Shown here in pieces: positions 17,091-26,900 of a stretch of DNA of 64,000 nucleotides; position 1 is the stretch's first letter; each line of letters starts with the position of its first letter. The notes below the pieces were generated by a model that worked only from the letters and a program-made list of their open reading frames with translations, had not been told where the DNA came from and searched no databases. Source of the stretch: DATJGF01 sp035495315 (lineage in GTDB: Bacteria; Verrucomicrobiota; Verrucomicrobiia; Limisphaerales; UBA8199); the NCBI GenBank assembly GCA_035495315.1, contig DATJGF010000129.1:15706-79705 (forward strand), given 5' to 3'. A program made the position numbers and the translations under genes.

Positions 17091-18392
17091 TCAAGGAGTA
17101 ATCCTTTCAGTCTTAAGGTACGGCAGGAGCGCCGGCGGAATCAGACAGCTCCCATCCCCCTGCTGATAGGTCTCGAGTAAAGCGACAAACAATCGTGCCA
17201 AGGCCGTGCCGCTTCCGTTGAGCACGTGCGGAAAGCGATTCTCGCCAGTCGCAGTTTTATACCGTAATTGCATTCGACGAGCCTGGAAATCCTCGCAATT
17301 AGAAATGCTCGACACTTCCAGATAACTCCCCTGCCCCGGGGCCCAGACCTCAATGTCGTAGGTCTTTGCGCTGGCAAACCCCATATCCCCACTGCAGAGC
17401 AACACCACCCGGTAATGCAACCCAAGCGCCTGCAGGATACGCTCGGCTTGCGTCACCATTTTCTCGTGCTCCTCATAGCCGGTTTCGGGTCTCACGATTT
17501 TGATCAGTTCCACCTTATCGAACTGATGCACCCGGATCATGCCGCGCGTGCCGACGCCGGCCGCACCGGCTTCGCCGCGGAAACACGGAGTGTAGGCACA
17601 GTAATTTATTGGCAGGAGGTTTTCGGGCAGGATTTCTTCACGATGAATGTTCGCCACCGGCGTTTCAGCGGTGGGGATCAAGTATAGCTTGCCCAACGTG
17701 CTCGGATCCATCCCCTCTTGCACACCATAATACTGATCTGCAAACTTGGGAAATTGGCCGACCCCCTCCAGGCACTGCGGTCCGACCATGAATGGCGGGC
17801 TCACTTCCGTATAGCCGTGCTCGCCTGTGTGTATATCCAGCATGAACTGAATCAGCGCCCGTTCCAACTTCGCGCCCCAGTTCGTATACAGGACAAAACC
17901 GCTGCCGGATAACTTTGCCGCACGCGTAAAGTCAACTAGTCTTAAACTTTCACAGATTTCGACGTGTGATTTTGGCTTGAATGTGAACGCGGGTTTTTCG
18001 CCAAAAACCCGAATGACGGGATTATCCTCGGCTGTTTTACCCACCGGCACCGATTCATGCGGCAGGTTCGGTAAGCCCAACATCAATTGGTCTCTGGCCC
18101 TTTCTGCTTCAGCCGACTGTTTATCCAATTGTGTAATGCGATCACCCAGCTCGCGGGTTTCCTGCTTTTTCGCCTCGGCTTCCTGCGTCTTTTTCTGGCT
18201 CATCAGGGCGCCAATTTCCTTCGAGACACGGTTGCGTTGAGCCTTCAGAGTTTCGACTTCACTGAGGAACTTGCGCCGTTGCTCGTCCAGGCGGAGCACT
18301 TCGTCGATCCGAGTCTCGTCCCCTGCCCCACGCAGAGCCAGGCGCTCGCGAACAAAATCCGCCCTCTCGCGAATCAGTTTGATGTCGAGCAT
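17091..18392 (-). CDS. serS: Seryl-tRNA synthetase
   Basis: A 433-residue class II aminoacyl-tRNA synthetase that charges tRNA-Ser. The N-terminal 110 residues form the long antiparallel coiled coil that grips the tRNA variable arm (RRKFLSEVETLKAQRNRVSKEI onward). Class II motifs are present: motif 2 in CFRGEAGAAGVGTRGMIRVHQFDKVEL, the serine-binding TAETPVAN loop, and motif 3 in LNGSGTALARLFVALLETYQ. Full length. The start MLDIKLIRERADFVRERL is the standard N-terminus. Confidence 0.97.
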   Translation of the reverse strand: MLDIKLIRERADFVRERLALRGAGDETRIDEVLRLDEQRRKFLSEVETLKAQRNRVSKEIGALMSQKKTQEAEAKKQETRELGDRITQLDKQSAEAERARDQLMLGLPNLPHESVPVGKTAEDNPVIRVFGEKPAFTFKPKSHVEICESLRLVDFTRAAKLSGSGFVLYTNWGAKLERALIQFMLDIHTGEHGYTEVSPPFMVGPQCLEGVGQFPKFADQYYGVQEGMDPSTLGKLYLIPTAETPVANIHREEILPENLLPINYCAYTPCFRGEAGAAGVGTRGMIRVHQFDKVELIKIVRPETGYEEHEKMVTQAERILQALGLHYRVVLLCSGDMGFASAKTYDIEVWAPGQGSYLEVSSISNCEDFQARRMQLRYKTATGENRFPHVLNGSGTALARLFVALLETYQQGDGSCLIPPALLPYLKTERITP

Positions 18393-18486
18393 CGGCGCAT
18401 TATAGGTGCGATGCCTCTTTGTTCAAGACTTCCCCGGTTGGAATTTTCTTCTCGAATTTTCCCCCATGATCTGGCGTCATTACCCT

Positions 18487-19890
18487 ATGAATAAAACTGC
18501 ATTCAATTCCGGAATCAGTCGTCGTCGTTTCCTTGCTGCCACCGGCGTCGCGCTTGCCGCCCCTACGATTATCCCGGCCAGCGCCCTCGGGGCCGACGGG
18601 AATACCCCGCCGTCGGGTCGCGTCGCGCTTGGGGTTGTCGGTTGGGGAATGCAGGGACCCGGAAACACCGGCGAGTTCTTGAATATAAAAGAATGCCAGG
18701 TAGTCGCCGCCTGTGACCTCGACAAGAATCACCTGCAAGCCGCCGTCAATACGATTAATGGACGTTACGGCAATAAGGATTGCAAGTCCTACCACGACTA
18801 TCGCGAGATGATGGCGCGGTCCGATATTGACGCCGTCATGTTGGCCGTGCCGGATACCTGGCACGCCCTCACCGCCACCGAGGCGGCCAGGAATAAAAAG
18901 GATATTTACGGCGAAAAACCTCTCGCGCGAACCATCGCCGAGCAGCAGGCGATCGTCAAAACCGTTCAGCAAAATAACCGCATCTGGCAAACCGGTTCCT
19001 GGCAGCGCTCCCAGGCCCCGTTCCGCAAGGCCGCCGAGATCGTACGCAATGGCTTGATTGGCAAAGTGACGCGTGTGGAAGTGGGCTTACCCAGTGGACA
19101 TCACGATTTTGCCGGCACCTCGAAAGAGGCGCTGCAAAAAATCGGCAAGACTTCTGAATCACCCGAATACCTCGCCAAAGTTGTCCCAGGCAGCCCGGAT
19201 TGGAATGCTTTGACGTCAACCCCACCGCCGGAATTGGCTTATGAAACCTGGCTGGGACCTTCCCAGGAGGAGCCTTATATCAAAGTGCGTGTCCATATGA
19301 ACTGGCGCTGGAATTACAATGTTGGCGGCGGCCAGTTGCTCGACTGGATCGGGCATCATTGTGACATAGCGCATTGGGGGTTGGATTGCGATCAGACGGG
19401 CGGCCCGATTGAAGTCGAGGGTATCGGTGACTTCCCGCCAAAGGATGCGGTTTGGAATACCTGCGGCAAGTACCGCATCACCTGCAAATATCCAAATGAT
19501 GTGACAATGACCATTGCCGGCGGTCACAACGATATCAAAGGCGGCACCAAATGGATTGGCACTGAGGGTTGGGTCTGGGTCGACCGCGGCGCCTTTGATG
19601 CCTCAAACGTAGACTGGTTCCGCGAAATCCCTGCCGATCGCTACAAGGTCAAACTCTACCGGTCGGATAATCACCAGAAGAACTTTATCGACTGCGTTAA
19701 GTCCCGCAAACCGACGATCACCCCCGCCGAAACCGCCCATCATTCCGCAATTCCAGGACATCTTGGCCTGATTGCTCTCCTGGTGGGGCGAAAGATACGC
19801 TGGGATTCAGAAAAAGAAGTGATCGTGGGCGACGAGGAAGCGTCGAAACTATTGAGCCGGTCATACCGATCGCCGTGGAAGATTGCTTAG
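18487..19890 (+). CDS. Gfo/Idh/MocA-family oxidoreductase, Tat-exported
   Basis: A 467-residue NAD(P)-dependent oxidoreductase of the Gfo/Idh/MocA family, exported by the Tat pathway (SRRRFLAATGVALAAPTIIPASA). The Rossmann start is VALGVVGWGMQGPGN (about 46-60), followed by ACDLD and the family signature GEKPLA around residue 148. The C-terminal half is the mixed alpha/beta substrate domain (HMNWRWNYNVGGGQLLDWIGHHCDIAHWGL). Members of this phylum carry many such periplasmic copies, thought to act on sugar derivatives; the substrate is unknown here. The ATG at 18487 is chosen because it places the Tat motif near the N-terminus; the frame is open from 18406. Divergent from serS. Confidence 0.88.
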   Translation: MNKTAFNSGISRRRFLAATGVALAAPTIIPASALGADGNTPPSGRVALGVVGWGMQGPGNTGEFLNIKECQVVAACDLDKNHLQAAVNTINGRYGNKDCKSYHDYREMMARSDIDAVMLAVPDTWHALTATEAARNKKDIYGEKPLARTIAEQQAIVKTVQQNNRIWQTGSWQRSQAPFRKAAEIVRNGLIGKVTRVEVGLPSGHHDFAGTSKEALQKIGKTSESPEYLAKVVPGSPDWNALTSTPPPELAYETWLGPSQEEPYIKVRVHMNWRWNYNVGGGQLLDWIGHHCDIAHWGLDCDQTGGPIEVEGIGDFPPKDAVWNTCGKYRITCKYPNDVTMTIAGGHNDIKGGTKWIGTEGWVWVDRGAFDASNVDWFREIPADRYKVKLYRSDNHQKNFIDCVKSRKPTITPAETAHHSAIPGHLGLIALLVGRKIRWDSEKEVIVGDEEASKLLSRSYRSPWKIA

Positions 19891-19994
19891 ACGTTAGAAC
19901 GGTAAAACGGGCTTACACTCTTAGAGTCACCTCCGTAAGACGTAAAACGTAATGCGCAAGCGTCCCGTTTTACGTTTCACGTTTGACGTTCTAA
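19891..19994. repeat. Interspersed inverted repeat with gtaaaacg words
   Basis: ttagaacg...gtaaaacggg (about 19894-19911) pairs with cccgttttac...cgttctaa (19964-19994), the right arm having about 14 extra bases. It contains words tttacgtttcacg and cgtaaaacgtaa that recur in the element at 50440-50512. It lies between two convergent genes, and its right arm supplies the last codons of the decarboxylase gene. Confidence 0.55.
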
Positions 19995-21425
19995 TGCTTC
20001 AACGGTATAACGTTGAATCAGTTCCCACGCCTGCCGCACGTGCCGCTCTTCACTATGCGTTTGACCCACGCAAAAGCGCAGCACATAGCGGCCATTTAGA
20101 ACCGCATGCGTAAGATATAATTTCCCGCTTTCATTCAGACGCTCCAGTAAGTTTCGATTAAAATCGTCCCCTGCCCGGTGAGCGAAGCAGACCAGATTGA
20201 GCGGGGCTGGGGCCACAAGGTCGAACTGCTCCGAAGCCTTCACCCATCCCGCAAATTGTTGAGCCAGTTCGACGTGCCGGCGAATGTGATGCTGCAATCC
20301 TTCAACCCCATAATGGCGGATCACGAACCAGAGTTTCAACGCGCGAAAACGCCGGCCCAGCGGCACCTGCCAATCGCGATAATCAATAACCGAACCTGAC
20401 TCGCTCGCCCGGTTGCGCAAATATTCCGGCAAAATGCTCAGTGCCTTGATAAGTACTGCCCTGTCCGCAACGTAGAAACAGTCGCAATCAAAATTTGTGA
20501 ACATCCATTTGTGCGGATTGAACGCATAGGAGTCGGCCAGTTCAAGACCGGCATGGAGGTACCGAAATTCCGGGCAAAGCGCTGCGGTCCCGCTCATCGC
20601 CGCATCGACATGCAACCAAAGACCTTCCTCACCGCAAACTCGCCCCAGCTCTGCGATCGGATCAAAGGCGTTCGATGAAGTACTCCCCGCGGTCGCGGAA
20701 ACGAAACAAGGCTGCAATCCCGCCTCGCGATCCTTGCGGATGAGTTGTTTCAGCGCGTCAACTTTCATTGCGCAATGCTCGTCTACATCAACCAGGCGCA
20801 AATGCTGCCCGCCCAAGCCTGCCACTCTCACTGCTTTCTCGACCGACGAATGCGCATGGGACGATGTGTACGCCACGAGACTGCGATCGCATCCATGCTC
20901 GTTGCTCTGAAATTGTGTCGTTCGCTCCCGAGCTGCCAGCAGAGCGCACAGCACCGCACTGGAGGCAGTGTCCTGAATCACACCGCCCCCTGCCCCGCTC
21001 GACCGGAATCGGGCCGGCAACCCGAGCATCTCCGCTACCCAGTCCAGGACGTGCGTTTCCAGTTCCGTGCACGCCGGACTGGTTGCCCATAGCATGCCTT
21101 GCACCCCCAGCCCGGCGGATAACATTTCACCGAGAATCGACGGACCCGAATTGTTGGCAGGGAAATACGCGAAAAAATTCGGCGATTGCCAATGAGTTAT
21201 CCCCGGCAGGATCAGCTTATCGATGTCGGCCAGAATCTCATCGAAGGATTCACCCTTAAGAGGTGGTTCAGCCGGCAGGTTCTTGCGAATATCCCCGGGC
21301 GCTACCCGCGCCAGCACCGGCAGCGCTTCCACACGCTGTTGATAGTCGGCAATCCAGTCGATTACGGCATGTCCCCAGTGCCGAAACTCGGCAGGTGTCA
21401 TGTGGAAACTGCGCTCTTGTAGCAT
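19977..21425 (-). CDS. PLP-dependent group II (aromatic amino acid) decarboxylase
   Basis: A 482-residue fold-type I PLP enzyme of the aromatic-L-amino-acid/tyrosine decarboxylase family, about the length of eukaryotic AADC. The Schiff-base lysine is Lys306 in AFNPHKWMFTNFDCDCFYV. The pyridine-stacking His lies in SSHAHSSVEKA (about 190-192) and Asp274 in LHVDAAMSG salt-bridges the PLP nitrogen; these positions nearly match AADC numbering (303/192/271). The ligand-side motif HWQSPNFFAYFP is present. The expected reaction is decarboxylation of an aromatic amino acid to the amine plus CO2; the exact substrate is not certain. Met9 is an alternative start. Single gene on the minus strand. Confidence 0.9.
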   Translation of the reverse strand: MLQERSFHMTPAEFRHWGHAVIDWIADYQQRVEALPVLARVAPGDIRKNLPAEPPLKGESFDEILADIDKLILPGITHWQSPNFFAYFPANNSGPSILGEMLSAGLGVQGMLWATSPACTELETHVLDWVAEMLGLPARFRSSGAGGGVIQDTASSAVLCALLAARERTTQFQSNEHGCDRSLVAYTSSHAHSSVEKAVRVAGLGGQHLRLVDVDEHCAMKVDALKQLIRKDREAGLQPCFVSATAGSTSSNAFDPIAELGRVCGEEGLWLHVDAAMSGTAALCPEFRYLHAGLELADSYAFNPHKWMFTNFDCDCFYVADRAVLIKALSILPEYLRNRASESGSVIDYRDWQVPLGRRFRALKLWFVIRHYGVEGLQHHIRRHVELAQQFAGWVKASEQFDLVAPAPLNLVCFAHRAGDDFNRNLLERLNESGKLYLTHAVLNGRYVLRFCVGQTHSEERHVRQAWELIQRYTVEALERQT

Positions 21426-21519
21426 ACCGCTGCATCATAGAAGAGGTCGAAGTATTCGCGAGCCATTTCAGGCTCAAGCCCACATGCGAGATCCAACACC
21501 CGAGGCCGGAACGGGCTGA

Positions 21520-22020
21520 CTACTTAAGACTTACCTTAACCTCCGGACGACTGCCCAAATGCGCCGCAGACTGCGTTTTCGTTGGCGGAGTTACAGCTTC
21601 GTCATTCAGCGCGGCGGCATTGGGCTCGGACTTTAGAAGATTGCAGAATCTACGCGCGCGTTTCGCAACCGTCGCACTGGGTTTGCGGATTTGAGCCGGC
21701 GCGTTCCACAAAACGTAAAATTCAAAATCGGTCGGCGAACGCCGGAAAGTTCTTTCGAAGTTGGCGCAACGGTCACGCATCGCTGCTTGTGCTATCGGTA
21801 AAGATTGTTCAGCGTTTCTCCAGTTGGCGGTCGCAGGCGCGTAACGATGCCACACACGCGGTTTGATCTGATAACGTGAGACTTCACCAGCGGCCCCTAG
21901 CGCGTGGTCATTGTTTCCCGATTCGAGTTGCGCCAATGCCGCCCAGCGCTCCATGCCCCAGACATGCACACCGGCACTAAAGGCCAGCACTACCCCCAAA
22001 CTCAACATTTTCCATTTCAT
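21520..22020 (-). CDS. Secreted lysozyme-like (SLT fold) protein
   Basis: A 166-residue exported protein. The signal peptide is MKWKMLSLGVVLAFSAGVHVWG. The region LAQLESGNNDHALGAAGEVSRYQIKPRVW matches the start of the soluble lytic transglycosylase fold, with Glu33 as the likely catalytic acid, and FYVLWNAPAQI with RARRFCNL matches its last helices. It probably cuts peptidoglycan strands, or is a reduced relative; only about 90 residues of the fold are present, short for a full SLT domain. The C-terminal 30 residues are low-complexity. The ATG at 22020 is preferred over a TTG at 22035, with a GGAG just upstream. Confidence 0.65.
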   Translation of the reverse strand: MKWKMLSLGVVLAFSAGVHVWGMERWAALAQLESGNNDHALGAAGEVSRYQIKPRVWHRYAPATANWRNAEQSLPIAQAAMRDRCANFERTFRRSPTDFEFYVLWNAPAQIRKPSATVAKRARRFCNLLKSEPNAAALNDEAVTPPTKTQSAAHLGSRPEVKVSLK

Positions 22021-22336
22021 CTCGCGGCTCCGCAAATACAGCTATCGCTCAGGCTACACTCTTCCAAGCAGACTTGGTTCAATCATCGAATCCTTATTAT
22101 TCACGCAGGAATATATCCCTAGTGTCAACTTGCGTTTTTCCTGGGGTTCCTTAGGGCGATACCCGACCTGGGAGCCAGGTTGCCGTTAGTATCTTTTGCG
22201 GATTCTGATTCTGCATCCTCAACTTTTTTCTATTGCAAGCCGCAGTTCCGCAATGACTTGAGCGGGAAATTAATACCGACACGCAGATTTTTGAAAGATC
22301 AGTGCTGCTTCTTACGTAGTCATTATAGACACCATT
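22021..22336. other. Divergent intergenic region, no gene seen
   Basis: 316 bp between the lysozyme-like gene (leftward) and the AraC-type gene (rightward). It must hold both promoters; no convincing palindrome or consensus boxes were picked out by eye. Confidence 0.3.
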
Positions 22337-22657
22337 ATGAAAGCTTGTTTATCCAGAATCGAAAACTGGGAGTTCCTCGCTCGGCAGGCTCAGTTCCAGC
22401 CGGCGACCATGGCCGCTCTTTGCCCGGTTTCGCTGAGACATCTGCAGCGGTTCTTCACCGATCACTTCAGCCAAACACCAGGCATATGGAGCCGCCAACT
22501 GCGCTGTCGCATCGCCAGACAACTCATCACCGAAGGCTGGTCCAATAAGGCCGTGGCGGCCGAGTTGGGATTTTCCAACGAATCACACCTGTGTCATGAA
22601 TTTAGACGATTTTACGGCGGACCGCCGCGGAGTTTCGGTCCACGATTTGGAACATAA
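22337..22657 (+). CDS. Small AraC-type HTH protein
   Basis: A 106-residue protein that is essentially one AraC/XylS DNA-binding domain. The first HTH is TMAALCPVSLRHLQRFFTDHFSQTPGIWSRQLRCRIARQLI and the second NKAVAAELGFSNESHLCHEFRRFYGGPPRSFGPRF, with the canonical GFSNESHL...F..FG.PP pattern. There is no ligand-binding domain, so activity would depend on abundance or on a partner. It lies upstream of the ABC exporter genes at 23111 on the same strand but 450 bp away, so control of them is only a possibility. Confidence 0.75.
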   Translation: MKACLSRIENWEFLARQAQFQPATMAALCPVSLRHLQRFFTDHFSQTPGIWSRQLRCRIARQLITEGWSNKAVAAELGFSNESHLCHEFRRFYGGPPRSFGPRFGT

Positions 22658-23110
22658 CCTTCATCTGTGGACCGATCCCGGGCGAAGGATGGTGCTGGTT
22701 CCCCGACAAACTGCATCAAGGAGAGGTAGGGAACATTTGCGGAGCCGCACCCATATGCTCAGGAACGCATGGGGTCTATTTAGTTCAACGCGAGTGGTCC
22801 AACGCGAAAAAAAGATGCGTTTAGCGCCCTTTGGGTGGATGCCTCTGGACTGATTCCAGATGCGCATGCGCTGGAGCTCAGGCCTGCGTTTGTACCAACG
22901 CGGCCTGAGCCCCCTCCTCTCCAGGACACCCCTCGCCTGCAGCGTCATGCGGCCGATTCCGAGTCTCTCTCCCCAACCCTGTCAGGCTGTTAAATCGGGC
23001 TGGTGAAATGACAAAACGCCCCTGTTTTGAAGCGGTCGCTGGCTTTGTTCTGGATCAAATGCGCGATAACGTGCACCTTCTCAAACTGAAGATGTCTGAA
23101 CTCAACTTCG
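22658..23110. other. Gene-free stretch with a hairpin
   Basis: No credible gene. A hairpin with arms ctcaggcctgcgtt (22877-22890) and aacgcggcctgag (22897-22909, one bulged base) precedes a C/T-rich run and may end transcription from the AraC-type gene. The remainder shows short open frames with no family likeness. Confidence 0.35.
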
Positions 23111-25045
23111 GTGGAGCCAATCATTGTGACTAACGTCGGCACCGTTAACCTCAAGGCAGAACGCTATTCGACTGGAGAGCTGGTGCGCCGGTTATTGGGC
23201 CTGGCATGGCAGTTTCGTGCAGACTGTTTGCTGTCAGTCGTGCTGAGTTTGGCGCTGTTGCTATTAGGCCTGTTAGGGCTCCAACTCCTGGGCGTGGCTG
23301 TCGATGTGATCCGCCACGCGCTTGATTCGTCGCAACACGCACCGGTCTATCCATTCAACTGGATTCCACCTCGGTCCTGGAAGCCGTTGCAGATTATTAC
23401 CGTGCTTTCGCTGGCGATAATCGCACAGGCCTTGTTACGGGCCGTGCTGACCTACCATTACAACATGGTCACAGCGCGGCTCGCGCAAGGAAAGATTGTT
23501 CCGAATCTGCGCGATCGTCTTTACGATCGGCTGCAACGACTTAGCTTCCGCTTCTTCGATGTCCATGGTTCCAGCTCGATCTTCAACCGGGTCACGGGTG
23601 ACGTCCAAAACACGCGCTTGTTCGTCGATGGCGTGGTTCTGCAGGGGCTAAACATGCTGCTAACGCTAGTCGCCTATTTCATTTTCATGTGGCGTATCCA
23701 TCCCGGGCTTACGTTGGCTTGTCTTTCGGTAACCGTCGGGCTGTGGTATGTCACCCATTATTATTCTGGTAAGCTGCGACCGGCTTACTTGCGCAATCGC
23801 GAACTCTATGACGAGCTGGTGCAACTCTTCAGCGAGAGCGTTCGGGGGATGCAGACCATCAAGGGATTTGCTGCTGAGCCGCACCAAATGCAGCGTTTTG
23901 AACAAGCCAATCAAAGCGTTTCTCAGCAGCAAAAGCGCATTTTCCTGGATCTGGCCGTGTTCACGCCGGCGACTCAGTTCCTGTCACAATCCAGTCTCGT
24001 AATCCTCTTTGCCTACGGCGGTTGGCTGTATGTCCAGGGCAGAATTGCGTTGGGCAGTGGCTTGGTTGTGTTCGGCGGCCTTTTGCAGCAGTTCAATGGG
24101 CAAGTCGCCAACATCACAACGATTGCCAACTCCGTTCAACAAAGCTTCACCGCCGCGCGTCGTGTCTTTGAGGTCCTCGATACCCCATCTGAAGTAGAAA
24201 ACATTCCGGACGCCAAGATGGTCACCCAGGTCACAGGGCATGTCACTTTCGACCATGTTTCCTTCGGGTACCAACCGGACGCGCTGGTGTTGCGCGATAT
24301 TTCGTTCCAGGCTAAACCCGGTCAGGTGATCGGTATTTTTGGGATGACCGGATCGGGCAAAAGTTCCCTGCTGAGCTTAATTCCACGCTTTTATGACCCG
24401 CAGCAAGGGTGCATCCGCGTTGACGGGTTGGACTTGCGGCAACTCGATCTCGACTCCTTCCGCCGGCGGATCGGAATAGTTTATCAGGAAAGCTTCCTGT
24501 TCTCGAACACGGTTGCGGCGAATATTTCCTTTGGTAACCCTCATGCCACCCAAGAACAAATCGAGCGGGCTGCCCGCACCGCCTCAGCCCACGATTTTAT
24601 TATCACCTTGCCTCAAGGCTATGACACGGTGTTAGGCGAATCGGGCGTGGACCTCTCTGGGGGCCAACGCCAGCGCCTGGCGCTGGCCCGCGCTCTTCTC
24701 CTGGAACCGCCCATCCTCTTGCTCGACGATCCAACCGCATCCGTTGATCCTAAAACCGAGCAGGAAATTGTCCTGGCCTTGCGTCACGCGATGGCCGGCC
24801 GCACGACATTTGTGGTTGCTAATCGCCTGAGTTTGCTGCGCCAGGCAGACATGATCCTGGTTTTAGAAAATGGCCGCTTGGTCGCTGCCGGAACTCATGC
24901 CGACTTGCTTCGCATCCGCGGCCCTTATCGCGAAACAGCCGCGCTGCAATTGATGGACTTGAGTGATCAGCATGCCGAGTCGCGAACCCCTGTTTCGCAA
25001 GCAGCAACGTCGCCGTCTGTAGGTGTTTGCTCCGGGTATGTCTAA
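23111..25045 (+). CDS. ABC exporter half-transporter, subunit 1 (degenerate ATP site)
   Basis: A 644-residue type IV (MsbA-like) ABC exporter subunit: six membrane helices in residues 30-330, then a nucleotide-binding domain. Walker A is GMTGSGKS (411-418), the Q-loop VYQESFLF, and the signature a canonical LSGGQ (515-519). However, the catalytic Glu after Walker B is Asp540 (LLLDDPTAS) and the switch His is Asn571 (VVANRLS). This matches the non-catalytic half of heterodimeric exporters. Subunit 2 follows with an 8-bp overlap and has the complementary defects. The GTG at 23111 is a guess; GTG at 23126 is equally possible. The substrate is unknown: drugs, lipids or peptides. Confidence 0.88.
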   Translation: MEPIIVTNVGTVNLKAERYSTGELVRRLLGLAWQFRADCLLSVVLSLALLLLGLLGLQLLGVAVDVIRHALDSSQHAPVYPFNWIPPRSWKPLQIITVLSLAIIAQALLRAVLTYHYNMVTARLAQGKIVPNLRDRLYDRLQRLSFRFFDVHGSSSIFNRVTGDVQNTRLFVDGVVLQGLNMLLTLVAYFIFMWRIHPGLTLACLSVTVGLWYVTHYYSGKLRPAYLRNRELYDELVQLFSESVRGMQTIKGFAAEPHQMQRFEQANQSVSQQQKRIFLDLAVFTPATQFLSQSSLVILFAYGGWLYVQGRIALGSGLVVFGGLLQQFNGQVANITTIANSVQQSFTAARRVFEVLDTPSEVENIPDAKMVTQVTGHVTFDHVSFGYQPDALVLRDISFQAKPGQVIGIFGMTGSGKSSLLSLIPRFYDPQQGCIRVDGLDLRQLDLDSFRRRIGIVYQESFLFSNTVAANISFGNPHATQEQIERAARTASAHDFIITLPQGYDTVLGESGVDLSGGQRQRLALARALLLEPPILLLDDPTASVDPKTEQEIVLALRHAMAGRTTFVVANRLSLLRQADMILVLENGRLVAAGTHADLLRIRGPYRETAALQLMDLSDQHAESRTPVSQAATSPSVGVCSGYV

Positions 25046-26900
25046 GGCGCCAAAACCGAACCTTCGCCCCGAGCCCGACCACAACGCTCGGGAAGCAATT
25101 ACCTATTTCCGGCCGGTCGAAGATCGCGAAGCGGATTGGGCACCGTTGAGTGCTCAGCTCATCCGCAGGATTTTTACCTATACCCGCCCTTATGCGGCGC
25201 GCCGGAACTGGTTATTTGTGCTCACGTTCGCGCGCGGCCTGCAACTACCCGCCCTGGCTTGGATGATCGGCCAAACGATTAACGGTCCGGTCGCTTCTAA
25301 AGATCTGACGGGCATTTATCTTCATTCGGCCATTTACCTGGGTCTTGTGCTGGCGATGATTACGACCTTGCACTTCCGCCAGCGCTTTGCGCTCGAACTG
25401 GGAGAAGCCGTCGCCCACGACATGCGCTCGGAGCTGTTCCGGAAATTGTGCGCACAACCCATGTCGTTCTTCAACAAAACCAAGTTTGGCCGAATCATCA
25501 GCCGCATGACTTCCGACATTGAAAGTGTGCGCGTTGCCGTTCAGGACGTCGCGTTTGTGGTCACGATCCAGGCCGTGCAGATGAGTGTCGCAGCCCTGCT
25601 CATGGCCTGGTACAATTGGAAGCTCTTCTCACTGATGCTGCTGCTGGTCCCGCCGATCTGGTTCATTAACCAACGGTTCCGTCGCGAAGTCAGCTATCAG
25701 CTTCGTAAAATGCAGGAAACTTGGAGCCGGCTGACCTCTACCCTGGGCGAATCAGTGGGCGGGGTTCGAGTCACTCAGGCCTTTGTCCGGCAGGAGATTA
25801 ATGCTGGCTTTTTCCGAAAGCTCGTCAATCTGCATGGTGAAAACAATGTAGGCGTCGCCCGGGCGTCGGCGGTTTTTATCCCGCTTTTGCAGATGAAGAG
25901 TCAATTGTTCCTGGGGGCAATGGCTCTGCTCAGCGGTTATGGGGCGCTCCAGTGGCACGGTTGGCTGCATATGGAGGTCGGCGACCTCGTTATGTTCTTC
26001 TTCCTCGCCAATTTCTTTTTCGACCCTGTCCAGGTCATCGGCAATCAATACAACCAGGCCTTGTCAGCCATGGCTGGGGCCGAGCGATTTTTCCGGTTGA
26101 TGGATCGCGCCCCGGAATGGGCCGACCTGGCCTCTGCGAAAAAGCTGCCTCCAATCCACGGGCGGGTCGAGTTCCAGAATGTTCACTTCGAATATGAGCC
26201 CGGCCGCCCGGTCCTCGCCGACATCTCATTTGTCGCAGAACCCGGGCAAACGGTGGCGCTGGTAGGCCACACCGGCAGCGGCAAAACAACTATAGCCGGT
26301 TTGCTCCAGAAGTTTTATCTGCCGAATAATGGACGCGTGTTGGTGGACGGCTTCAATTTGCAGGACGTCACCAGCCATTCATTGCATGCTCAAATGGGCA
26401 GTGTGCAGCAAAATAATTTCCTGTTTACCGGTTCGGTAATTGACAATATCCGCTTGGCCCGTCCTCAAGCCTCGGAAAACGACGTACGGACCACATTGGC
26501 GGCGCTCAGCTGCCTTGATCTGCTGGAAAATCTCCCTCGCGGGCTGCATTCTGAAGTCGGAGAGAAGAGTGCGTCCCTTTCGATGGGCCAACGGCAGCTG
26601 ATTTGTTTTGCGCGGGCTATGCAGCCCGACCCGAGAATTGTTGTACTCGACGAGGCCACCAGTGCCATTGATACTGTTACGGAAACGCGCCTGCAAACGG
26701 CCCTGGAGAATCTGCTGCGAGGTCGTACCGCGTTTGTCATCGCGCACCGGTTGAGCACCATTCGAAAAGCGGATCTAGTCCTGGTGCTCGACCAAGGGCG
26801 GATTGTGGAACGTGGGACGCATAAAGAGCTTTTAGCGGCGGGCGGGGTCTATGCTCAATTGCACGCTGAATTTGTCGGTGCAGGCGTTCGAGCTGATTGA
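25038..26900 (+). CDS. ABC exporter half-transporter, subunit 2 (catalytic ATP site)
   Basis: A 620-residue partner of the preceding gene; the ATG at 25038 overlaps its stop by 8 bp, implying translational coupling. Six membrane helices lie in residues 35-325 (FVLTFARGLQLPALAWMIG, SAIYLGLVLAMITTLHF). NBD: Walker A GHTGSGKT (410-417), Walker B with catalytic Glu539 (VVLDEATSAID), and switch His570 (IAHRLST). The signature is LSMGQ (514-518) in place of LSGGQ. So the working ATP site would be built from this subunit's Walker motifs and subunit 1's LSGGQ, and the other site is degenerate. A GTG at 25023 would add five residues. Confidence 0.9.
   Translation: MSKAPKPNLRPEPDHNAREAITYFRPVEDREADWAPLSAQLIRRIFTYTRPYAARRNWLFVLTFARGLQLPALAWMIGQTINGPVASKDLTGIYLHSAIYLGLVLAMITTLHFRQRFALELGEAVAHDMRSELFRKLCAQPMSFFNKTKFGRIISRMTSDIESVRVAVQDVAFVVTIQAVQMSVAALLMAWYNWKLFSLMLLLVPPIWFINQRFRREVSYQLRKMQETWSRLTSTLGESVGGVRVTQAFVRQEINAGFFRKLVNLHGENNVGVARASAVFIPLLQMKSQLFLGAMALLSGYGALQWHGWLHMEVGDLVMFFFLANFFFDPVQVIGNQYNQALSAMAGAERFFRLMDRAPEWADLASAKKLPPIHGRVEFQNVHFEYEPGRPVLADISFVAEPGQTVALVGHTGSGKTTIAGLLQKFYLPNNGRVLVDGFNLQDVTSHSLHAQMGSVQQNNFLFTGSVIDNIRLARPQASENDVRTTLAALSCLDLLENLPRGLHSEVGEKSASLSMGQRQLICFARAMQPDPRIVVLDEATSAIDTVTETRLQTALENLLRGRTAFVIAHRLSTIRKADLVLVLDQGRIVERGTHKELLAAGGVYAQLHAEFVGAGVRAD

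Noticed and set aside
22661..22948. Short open frames on both strands between the AraC-type gene and the ABC exporter
   Set aside because: No start with a ribosome site, no family likeness, and a strong hairpin inside; treated as non-coding.
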